Shown: positions 46,214 to 57,803 of the stretch, piece after piece
Layout: the number at the start of each line of letters is the position of its first letter
Numbering within the stretch: position 1 is the first letter of the stretch
Assembly: GCA_945859605.1 (NCBI GenBank)
Contig: OX243811.1
Span: 31,609,494-31,673,493, forward strand
Length of the DNA: 64,000 nucleotides
Source of the DNA: Lumbricus rubellus
Lineage: Eukaryota; Annelida; Clitellata; Crassiclitellata; Lumbricidae
Direction of reading: 5' to 3'
Notes under the pieces: generated by a model
Database searches by the model: none
Seen by the model: only the letters and a program-made list of their open reading frames with translations
Told to the model about the DNA's origin: nothing
Program-made: the position numbers and the translations under genes

Positions 46214-46351
46214 ATGTCTTATAACCGTGGCAGGACCGTGACCTCTGGCGGAGGCGGAGGAAGTAGTTCGACGGAATCGAGCTCCTCATCCAGCAAACGA
46301 AACTACCAGGTCTACCGTGGAATGTCACCAACTACCTCGAACCGCCTTGAG
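46214..46351 (+). CDS. Paramyosin exon 1 (Ser/Gly-rich head)
   Basis: 46 codons from ATG at 46214; MSYNRGRTVTSGGGGG then a Ser run, then KRNYQVYRGMSPTTSNRLE, donor GAG|GTAGGC in phase 0. The non-helical head is the usual place for phosphorylatable Ser in paramyosins. Contains an internal acceptor-like CATCCAG at 46287-46293. Confidence 0.9.
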
Positions 46352-49300
46352 GTAGGCTGTAATCAAACAATCAATCAAACAATCAAACAATCAATAAATC
46401 GGTCATCTATTCTGTCAATCAGCCATTCAATCAATCAATCAATGAATCAATCAATCGGCAGCCATCTATACAGTCAGTCAATCAATCTATGAATAAAAGA
46501 AACAAACAAGCAGTCAGTTATTCAATCATTGGGTCAATCAATCAAACAATATAGGCCTTCGCAAAACTCACAATTATGCATATGCAGTACTTCGGATATA
46601 TTTATTACGTTGCCATAAAATAACTAAGGTTCTATGTACCTACCTATCTACCTTTCTGGCTGCATATCTATCGATCTACCTATCTACCTACCTACCTACC
46701 TACCAACCTTATCACACATGGTAGCTACGCCACTGGAAGGAGTCTCAAAGACAACCTACCTATCTACTTACCTACCTGCCTACCTGCCTACCTGCCTACC
46801 TACCTACCTACCTACCTACCTACTTGCATACTTGCATACTTGCATATTTGCATACTTGCATACATACATACTTGCATACATACATACATACACACATACA
46901 TACATGCATACATACATACATACATACATACATACATACATACATACATACATACATACATACATACATACATACATACATACATACATACATACATACA
47001 TACATACATACATACATACATACATACATACATACATACATACATACATACATACATACATACATACATACATACATACATACATACATACATACATACA
47101 TACATACATACATACATACATACATACATACATACATACATACATACATACATACATACATACATACATACATACATACATACATACATACATACATACA
47201 TACATACATACATACATACCCAGCTACACACATAATTCACGCAGACAAGCATTTAAGACTCTAAGGTCACACCTAGTCTAAATGGTGTAGTGAGTTGCGA
47301 GAAAATTAAAACTGCAGTGCATTTGAAGATCATTTAATGCGTTTATATTTAGGCTACATTATATTTTTCATAACAGTAAGGTGATGACTCACTTGGTGGT
47401 TGCGGTGTAACGTTGAAATTTGAATTTAGATTTTGTTTTCGTCAGAGTAAATAATGATCATAATTTTATTTATTAAATGCATCCTCTTGCAACACCATCT
47501 TTTAGCGGTATATCATATGCCTATACGGTATCGTTCTCTGATTGAAGACATTCAGACTGCATGAGGCGCAAACACGAAAACTTTAACCTGACGACTAAGC
47601 AAACTTGCCGCGTTTGTCGCTAGGTTTAATGTTGTTGACGACCAACTTCATTATCATGCTACACAACCGGCTTCTCACTCCAGACTTGTGATGGGGTGGC
47701 ACTAACGATGTCAATGCCAATACACCAGAGAGCGGGAATTGGAGTCGAAGGTCATGGATAGTTATGTGTATATTTGTTTGACAGCAACGAATGAAAGAGC
47801 TGGAAGAAGCGTTGGAAGCCGAACGAGAAGCACACTCCAGGGTGAGTTAAAGTTGCAACTCATATAATCTACAATGTTATCCCAGTTGCATTTTGGATGT
47901 TTTGAGACACTTGCGGAATACGTTGATGTCTCTCCTACTAATGTTCACTGGAACAGTTGATGGTCTGAGACTCCATCGTCTCTCCATTGCCCTTCAAAGG
48001 ATTTCGCCTTAATCTGTCTCAGACCATCCCTCACTCCATCACTCCATCACTCCATCTTCAGTACATCTTTTCACTTGCAGAAATAAGCGATCTATGTAGC
48101 GCTTAAATAAAACTCCAAAGTTTTATGAGGTGTTTTACTTATTTCGCGCCTTTTCAAGACATTTTGAGTTGTCATATAATTATTCTCTTATTGAAGTTTC
48201 ATGAACTGTTATAATTTTTGTTTATACCGCCATTTCCAACATCCTACACTATATACTTTATTGTCGCCACGAACGTTGACTGCTATGAATAGCGCAACAT
48301 AAACGACCATCTACACACGCACATACATACAATACATGATGTGAGGTTGCATTGCATTAATTAATTCTGGTTTACTCCGTTAGACCTATAACCTGTGTCA
48401 TGCAACGATAGGCCTATTTATGTAAAGACAATTAGCATATCGCTATTTCAGATTATAAACGAACTACATTTATATAGATGTCTAATGAATAAAAGTATGT
48501 TATGCCAATTTGTTTATTTATTCGGTTTTTTTTAAAATTAATTGTGCGAATGAGCTCAGATTGGACTTCATTAACATACCTGACTGTGTAATGCTGTAAA
48601 ATACAAAGCTGCCATAAATTATTCTGGGAGCATTGAGCTTAATAAATCAACGGATCTGATGTCGTTCGCAGGCTCCGCAGCAGGCGCTGACCTTTTCGAA
48701 GGAAAGTGGTATGCCAAGTGTGACTGACAATAGTGGAATGTTGAGCCTCTCTTCATTCGTTCCTTCGTTACTTCTTTTCATCCTGATACACCTTCTTTTC
48801 TTCAATCCTTTTTTCGTTCCCTCCATTCTATCATACTTCTTTCTTCTATGCCTTCTTTCCTTCTTCCTTATTTTTCCTCCTGTCTTTCCTTACATGTAAT
48901 TCTTTCCCTCTCCCTTCCCTTCTTCTGTCGTTCCTTGATCTAATGCTATTCCTCATTTCCTCGTTTTCCTTCCTTCCTTCCTTGTTTCCTTGCTTAGCTT
49001 TGCTTTGCTTCCTTTCTTCGCCCTTCGTTTTCTTTCTTTCATTCCTCTCTTTCATTCCTTCCCTTTTCAATCTTTTCCCTTTTACTTTTTCCTTTCCTTC
49101 CTCTGTTCCTTTCTGACTTCTTTCATTCTTCTCTTCCTTTCCTCTGCGCCTTGTTTCTATATATATAAACCATGTTTCCTTCGTTACTTGTTTCCTTCGC
49201 TCCTTCGTTTCTTCATCTCTTTCTTTTCCGTCCTTCTCTCCATTTGCTCTTTCCTTCATTCCATTTCCATTCCATTCCTCATTTCTTCATTTCTTCATAC

Positions 49301-52300
49301 TTTTATTTCATAATTTCTTCATTTCTTCATACTTTTATTTAATCATTTCATCATTTCTTTATTTCTTCATCCTGCCTTCCCTCTTCCTTTGACCGTTCCT
49401 CCAACCATTTGCGATCGCCTACTGTATGCCTGCATCTCCTTTGATCTATAGTCAGCGAGCAGCAGCAGCAGCTGGATGCCGATGATGATGCCGATGATGT
49501 TGGTGGCATTTATCCTCAGTCTCAGAAGCATTAGCATCTCACACTTCACAACAGAACAAACATCCACATAATTCATGCAGATATGTACATGTATACACAT
49601 ACTATACATACGGTATATTTGACTATACGATGCATATATATATATACATGTAAGTACGGTATGTCAGCAGCTCAGCATGGTATGTAATTATTTTGATTAC
49701 TGGTACTATGGAGGTCATGTGTCAGCGCTTGCTTATACTATAATATTGTTTATGGGTACTTTGCATATATAATTATATATATATACAATATATATATATA
49801 TATATAAAATAAATGAGATATAGGTTCTAAGCTGCATATATGCATCCATATATACAAATGTATATGCATGTGTATGTGTTTGCTTTACATGTTCTAGATA
49901 TGCATATATATATTATATATAATGTATATGATGTTTATACATATATAATTATCATGTGTATATGTATGTCTGTCAGTATGTATGGCCATGATTACATTCT
50001 AGCGTCACCTATCGACTGGTTTGAGCTGCACAGGCTAGATGTTCTTTTCTTATCATCTGAAGCGAGCAACGACGCCTGGCTCGTTCATCCACTGGAAGGG
50101 AGGGAGGGAGAGGCGGATTGTTCAGAGAACGACCAAGGGAATAATGGGAGGCGTTTGTAGGTAACGGCTGGCAAAGAGGAGTGGAAGGTGGAGAGGAGTT
50201 TGGACAGGGAAGAAAAATGAGGAGGAGGAGGAGGAGGAGGAGAAGATGGAGACAGATGTGAGGAGGAGGAGGAGGAGGAGGACGAGTAATAGCACAAAAG
50301 AGAATATAAAGAGAAGAGGAATTCGAGAGATAGCATTAACGCAGGAGAAGAAATACACGTTAGAGAGAGAATGTGTTTAGAACGATCAGGAGAAGCGAAA
50401 AGAAAAAGAAAGAAACAGGGAGAGTAAAAATTGAATGGAAGGAAGCTGATGATTAGGATGAGAATGAGAAGGAGAATTGGAAAGAGAGAGTGGGAAATGG
50501 GAAAGAGATAGGTGGGTGGGAGGTAGCGAGGGGGAGAAAGAGTGGGCTGGGTAATTCTAGGCATGCCGCGGTGTGTGCATCTGTCTGCAGCTGCGAAGAA
50601 TAGATGGAGGAAATTTGAAGATGGGCCAGAATTTAAAAATAGATCTCGTGATGGCGGTGTAGAGGCGATGAGGAGAGAGGTGGAAGACGGTGGAGGTGGA
50701 GGAGGTGGAACAAGGAGCGCCTGCTGCGGCTGCTGCCGCTGCTGCTGTGGATTTAGGAGGATTCCTGGCATTCTTCGTGTGGATACTTTGTTTCCTGTTA
50801 GCTCTACATCATTTCAATCCTTCTGCACCAATGACATCGGCTAAGATTCGATGTTAATTCAGTCAATCCTGCTGTCCAATTTCTCTTGTTACAGAGAGAA
50901 AATAATACCCCAAGTTTCCCAATTTTTGACGCCATGTTGAGTCCCAGGAGAAGGCCATCAATGGCCCATCATTCTTCTTCAATCCTGTGGAATCGAATTA
51001 TCTTATATTTATAGTCTAAGAATATATAACCATGCTTAGCACCAGCACAAAGTCATTTTTAGTCGCAGAACAGACATCATTCTTACACTTTGTTATCAGA
51101 GCCACCCTTCTGAAAATATTATAATTTTTTTTATTGGAAATGGTCATTTGTATAGCGCCGTTAAGCAGCTACTCATATTCTAAATTCATTCACCATCCGA
51201 CAAAAGTCCAGCACTCCAAAACATTTTTCCACAATCGCCTCACGCTAGATTTCCCATGCAGCGTCTTTGCAATTTGCCAAGTCTACACGGTACACCATAA
51301 GCGACCGATCCTTTGGCCCTGATTTGAATAGTCTAAGCAGGCACACAGTATACGATGCAAATCGGTCACAGCCTCCCACAAGTTCATTGCCATCTCTGCA
51401 GAGCCAATAGCCTACTCTTCGCCTACTCCGCGGAGTCAAAGATGGTCGGCATATTAAGGGAATTACAAATCAAGCTGGAACGAGCGCGGAACTTGTTCCT
51501 ACGATGGTCGCGATTTCGGCCACGACCGTTCGTGAATGCTGAGAAAGTGAAAAAAACGTTGCTCGGCTGCATGCGTGTAATAAGTTGGTCGTCTTTTTAA
51601 GCAATGCTGTTCTTCAGCCAGACCGTGCACGCTTCCACATAAATCTTCCAACCTACAGTAAAGAGAGAGAAGGAGAGAGGAAAAGAGGGAGAGAGAGGAA
51701 AAGAGGAAGAGAGAGGAAAAGAGGGAGAGAGAGGAAAAGAAAAAGAGGGGATTCACATCAGAGAAAAGTAAAAAGATGAAGCGAGACTGCAGAGAGGGAA
51801 AGAGTCAGAGAGGCTAAGAGGCAGAAATGATTAGACCAGTCTACTGTGTAAAGGGAGGAATGAAAATATATAATAACAACAATACAATACACTGCGCTGT
51901 ACATGTGCATTGTGCAAGTTATGCAACAATCTTAATTAACATAAAACTTAACTACTAACAGAACAGACAACCTGCAATACACGGTGCTTGTCCGCCCTAA
52001 GGGGAGCGAACTCTGTTACCTCTCGCTCTCCGTGCGAGCGTGTTACCCAATGCGCTACCGGGCCCCCAAACGGATTGGTAGGTAAGTAAGTGAGTGGATT
52101 AGTGAATGAAAGACAGCGATTGGTGATTAGATTTGAGCATTAATATAAGATTATGAATTATAGGATTACTTTCGTCCAAATTAACGTTTACTGAAAGGAA
52201 AATTCATTTTACTATTTTTCGGCGGTAGAGTGTTACGTCATCTATATAAAGAATTCCAGGAAAGTAACAGGAAGAGGTAGGTTGAGGATACACCTTATAA

Positions 52301-52409
52301 TAAGCAGACTAACGAGAGTTGAATTACTACCTTAAGAGAAAGTATTGCTCCTGATAAGTGAAAGTAGTGTATTCGTACTCAAACGACCGTATGTATGCAT
52401 GTTGTATAA

Positions 52410-52440
<31 letters not shown>

Positions 52441-55400
52441 GGCCTGCACTTGTATGCATGTATTTATATAATTATGTATTTATTGTACATATTATGCGTG
52501 CTCATTCTTATTTTAGACACTCGCTGCTGTTCATTGTTGTTGTTCTTACAGTAATAATCTGACGTGTTTTGAACGGACAGACTGACATAAACTACACTGA
52601 GGAATAGCCCATCAGTCCCGTGTTATACACCATCCGACATCTGCATTAAATTATATTGCATAAACGCATTGAGTTACAGCAAAGTACCAAACAGACTGTT
52701 TGAGTTGCTCGCCCACAGCCTATCACATACTCAACGCTTATTATACACTTCCAAGGGTATGCAAATCTTTAGACATATATACAACATACTTGCATATATG
52801 CATACATACATACATACATGCATAAGTATATTATACATATCACCCTATTATATCACAGCCGTTCATTATTCTTACAACAGCCTTCAGCTGCTCTCACCTT
52901 AATCGTTTCGTCATACAGTTGGACGCGGCGTCAAGACACGCGTTCCTTCACCGGTCCATGAATAGAGCGCTATATAAATAGCACGACTCTTAAAATAGCA
53001 GGCATCTACGTCACTGGCCGATCGCAGACGTCATGTGCCTTGCCTGGCACCGGTGCCAGAGTGCCAGTAGTGGCACCGGTGCCATCAATGCAGCAGCAGC
53101 AGCAGCCTTGCTGTAGAGCGGCGCAGAGGCTTGTTTACACCATCAGCAGCAGGTCGGCTTGAGACGTGTTGTACTCTCAGAGGCTGAGAGGCAACGCGAT
53201 GCTGAAGGCATCAACGGGCGGAAGATGTAGTACGTGCAAGGTCACACTGGCGGCCGTTAGACGTAGGTGTTCGTATATCCATCTCTGTTTCCTGGTCAAT
53301 GCCCCCTCGCTCTCTCAGAATATGTTATCCTCTGTTTATGGGAGTTTCAGTGTAACTCATCGTCTGCATTCGAGTGCTCAATTGCTCATGCGTCAGCGGT
53401 TCTCTCCTACTTTTCCATTCCATCTCACGTCTTCAGAGTCGAGAGGATATGCTTTTGCTTCCCCTACCTATAATAATGCATGTTCTCATGACTCCTTCTG
53501 TTTTGGTCCATTTCCTCACTTTTCCATGTTCTATTTCTTGTTTTGTACCTATAATTATGTATGTCTGATTGTCTCGCTCTGTTTTTATTTCGTGCGTGTT
53601 GTATATTTCTCTTTTTTTCTCTTTCACGTATTTTCCATTTTCTCCCACTTTGTGTCCATTTGTTGTCTGCCTTATGTCTTACTGACTGGAAGACAAAAGG
53701 ACGGATGGATGAATAGATGGACGAATAGATAGACGGATGGACGAATAGATACACTTGTCATCTGTGTTTGAGCGCGCATCAGCAGTTTTCTCTTGCTCTT
53801 CTTCTAATTTTCTAATCAGACATACATAATAATTATAGGCAGATATAATGAGAGCTCATATATGTCTAGTTCTGATACTATCCGAGAAGTCTATGTCTAT
53901 AGAAAAACGGTTTCTAACTTTCTATACGAAAAAGATCATTTCATACATCAAAAGGTTTTTAAAGAAACAATCTAAATTCCTGGCTCTTGTAGCGCTATTA
54001 ACAGAATAGTAAATCCCAACGAAGACCACCTCAGATAATAATTATACTCAACGTTTTCTGTCTATAATTAAAGCAGGTAGACATAACAACCTTCAATCAG
54101 CCGCTATAGTCCAATCCAGATGGTCCTATTCACTTCTTTGCATTCCTTTTTTCTATCTATCCATCCAGATTTTTTCTGAGGATTCCTCTCTCTATTTCAT
54201 CTATAATTTTTTTCATTCCATCATTTCATCCATCTTTTTCCATATCTTCTTCAATCCTTCATCTTTCTTGTCTGCCTGCGTGCATGCCTTGGCGCCTTTC
54301 GTTCCAATGTATTTACCTCAGCTGTCGATTGACAAACTGCCTATCCCTGTCTACCATCCATAAAAACCACCTGTTCTGTCCTCCGCTCGCAATTCCATCC
54401 TCACGATCATCAAATATAGCATCAGTATTTCTGGTTGGCATCATCTCTACGAGCCTTAGCGCTTTGAGGATAGAATCGAAGGTAAAAGGTACAGAAAGGT
54501 TCTGATACGAGTTACCTATGTATAGGCCACTAGCGCCTGCATCTTTCCAGCAGCTTGGCTAAAAATTCCCAATAACAAGAGCACTGACGCGCTATGATTA
54601 GACTCCCCAGTATTCTCGTTCATGAAATGAATTACCAAGAACCGAGGAAAGCCAGAGGGGGGAAAGCAGACGAATTTAATACCCACCCAATTATAGAAGA
54701 CGAGTTTAGAAGTCCACATTTACAGCAGACCACATTGCACAAAGATGCAAACCAAAATCAGTTAATCGGATAGGCTATATTTCACGATAGCTAATTAGGG
54801 TACATGTAACTCACCTTAGGATCGCGAGTAGCTGTGAGGTGGTGAGTTTGAAAATGTTTGAAAGGTATGTGGAAGGAGAGAGAAGAAGAGAATGTCACAT
54901 TAACGGACCAGAGGATGTTGATCTTAGTTTGTACAGATGGGATTAAATTATATTGCACAAGACGATAAGATTGCAGGTGCGTGTCACTCCAGATTTAAAC
55001 ATAACTGTTATTTTCTAGATCTATTTGTTGCAAGAGTTTCTTTACTACAGGCTGAATCAAAACTTGCTAAATGCAAGACACAAATTAGTTTAGGTTCAGT
55101 GTAAAAGGCTAACCATATTACGGTATCCACTCGTGTATGTTGATGGATCAATAAAATCCACGCAAAAAAATCAATTTTAATTTAGAATGCGTTCGCATGC
55201 CTTCTTCTATGATATGATTGATTGTCATCAAATGATTTGCATCCAGGCTAAGGTTGCTATATAGACACCTGCACATAACCGTCTGGTAAACTGGAAACGC
55301 TTGTTGAATATGTGGCTATTTCTCTCAGATTATATGCCTTAGAGGCTTAGACAATAAATTTTAAACTGCAAGAATGTAGCCTAGAGGTAGGCCTATAAGA

Positions 55401-55573
55401 TAATTCGTGACTATTTTGAGGCCCAACTATACACGTGAAATGACAGGTTGTTCGATGCTAGTAATTAAGAAAGATATCAGACTGTAAGAAACGATTAGGT
55501 CTACATGGATTGTAAAACAGATGTGATAATTTCTTATGACTGTGAGTGTGAGAGCATAATCTCCTACAGATTG

Positions 55574-55604
<31 letters not shown>

Positions 55605-56150
55605 ACTTTCGATTAATTGTAGACGGAACGTGAACTCGGCGATGCCAATGCCCAGCTCGACGGTTTAAGCGAACGATTAGATGAAGCCGATGGACAGACA
55701 TCAGCACAGGTCTGTATAATTAGGCCTATATATACAACATTCTTATTGCTTATCACCTCTCACTCGCTTACTCACTCGCTTCCTGATTCACTCACTCATT
55801 GTATAGGCCTAATGCTCGTAATGAAAGGTGTTGTAAACAAACATTTATCTAGCGCCAAATTAAGTTGACACTCAATGTAAGCGAAGTGCAGCCATATAAT
55901 TATAGAATTATAGATGCCTATATGGGTATACTACTCAATGAACTCATGCTAAAAGTAACCATTCCTGCCTTGTTCTTTCTGTTTTCATTAAGTCAATCTT
56001 TGCTGTTGATGGTGACTGCAGGCCTAAGCGATTTGCTGTATTGTTGGTAGCGATAGAAGCATTTCACTGAGCATTGGATTCATGGCAAATTACTATTATT
56101 ATTATCCTCATTATCATCACGATGATGATGATTATTATTATTATTATTAA

Positions 56151-56183
<33 letters not shown>

Positions 56184-57737
56184 TAGTGTTATTATTTTTA
56201 TTATTATTATTTCATAGGCGGAGTTGGGTCGGCGCAAAGAGCAGGATCTGCTGAAAGTGAAAAAGGAACTGGAACTGCTCAGCGTCCAGCACGAGTCATC
56301 CGAGGTTAGTCTAAAGAAACGTCATCAGGAGATCATCAATGACCTTCAAGACCAGCTGGAAAAGGCGTCGAAAACCAAGTCCAAGTAAGCAGACCACGGC
56401 TTTTTTTAGTGTGCAATCTGTTCTTAACAAAATGTGCTGTTCTACATGGATTTACGCAGTTGTAGAAAACATTTCTGTGCAGTTAAAAATAGTAAAAAAT
56501 CCGTCATTTTCATCCGACTGGAAGTTATTTGCCATGGAGTGATGGGATGGAAAGGGAAAGAAGAAGTTGTGCAGTTAAACAAATTATTATTTTTAAAACT
56601 GATGCAGCCCTAATGATTCAGTGACGAAATAAATTAGTTGATTTGTTGTACTAATGTATCCAACAAACAGTTGATAAACGGCATTGCGTTTGTTTTCTAT
56701 TATAGATGTCTCCAATGAAGCAATTATTCTCCTAAACTTATTTATGTTTCTTCATTCCTTTCTTTTCTTTATTTCTTTCTGGTCTTCCTTCCTTCCAACC
56801 GTCCGTCCATCCGTCTTTCCTTCCTTTCTTCCCTCCTTTCTTCCCTTTAGTTCTTCCTTTTCTCTCTTGTTTCTTTCCTCTCTCTTTCCATTCTTTTTCC
56901 TTCTATAATTATTGTAAAATTATCCTCTCTAAACTAAGCCTAGAGGAATTAGTTGACTCTGAGGAAGAATGAGTTGACTCGATCATGTTTTATCAACATG
57001 GAAAAGAAACGACGAATCCACCATAGAACCAAATTTAGCGTCAATGGTACAAGCATAGACAACCAGAACCACCACCAGCAGTGGTTTTTCGTCCAAGGTC
57101 TTTGCTGTCCAGACCTTGAATGTCAAAATGTTTGCCATCCATCTAATATAATCCTTTCCACATGAGAACCCGAGGTCACGCGTGGCTTCCAGCGTGCCAC
57201 ACCTGGATTGGTTGAAACATGGACAAACAACTTGTCAGCCATAGATCACCATATGAAGATACATGCAGTGGCGTAGCAATAGGGCGTGCAGCCTGTGCAC
57301 TGTGTGCAGTGCACGAGGGTCCCCGGCAGTAAGGGGCCCCCGGCGGTCAGATCGCGAGTCAGTTTTTACTTTCTGAATATTCAGAACGTAATCAAGTGTA
57401 GCCTACAAGTTTGGCGTACACACTTAAAAGTGTCATTGGTTTAAGCTCTAATTCAATTTTCTCTGGTAGACTGAAGAAATTAAAAATAGGCTTAAATGAG
57501 AGAAAAAAAATTGTGATAAGCTAATTATATATTTAATTTCGAGTGCGAAATATGCAAATAGTGTCTATGGCAAAGGAGCGCAGCCTTTTTGTTTGAAATC
57601 GAGTGGGTTCAAGCATTTAAGGGGCCCGCCACCGAAAGCCTGCACAAGGGCCCTCAAACACCTTGCTACGCCACTGGATACATGTACCTGTGGTTAAAAG
57701 TAAATCTCTTATCATATCGCAAGCTTCATGTATTATG

Positions 57738-57771
<34 letters not shown>

Positions 57772-57772
57772 C

Positions 57773-57803
<31 letters not shown>

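Noticed and set aside
46715..46736. Fifth hAT element at GCTACGCCACTG
   Set aside because: Only one terminus is visible; no partner end or 8-bp duplication was found within the neighbouring repeat.
46816..47264. Long ORFs of MYVC and IHTY repeats
   Set aside because: They are translations of a (CATA)n microsatellite.
50085..50771. Minus-strand 228-codon ORF
   Set aside because: Ser/Pro/Leu-rich reading of a purine tract's complement; there is no initiator context or conserved motif.
53166..53732. A 188-codon gene in paramyosin intron 2
   Set aside because: Composition is that of pyrimidine-rich DNA, with no domain, splice or homologous pattern.
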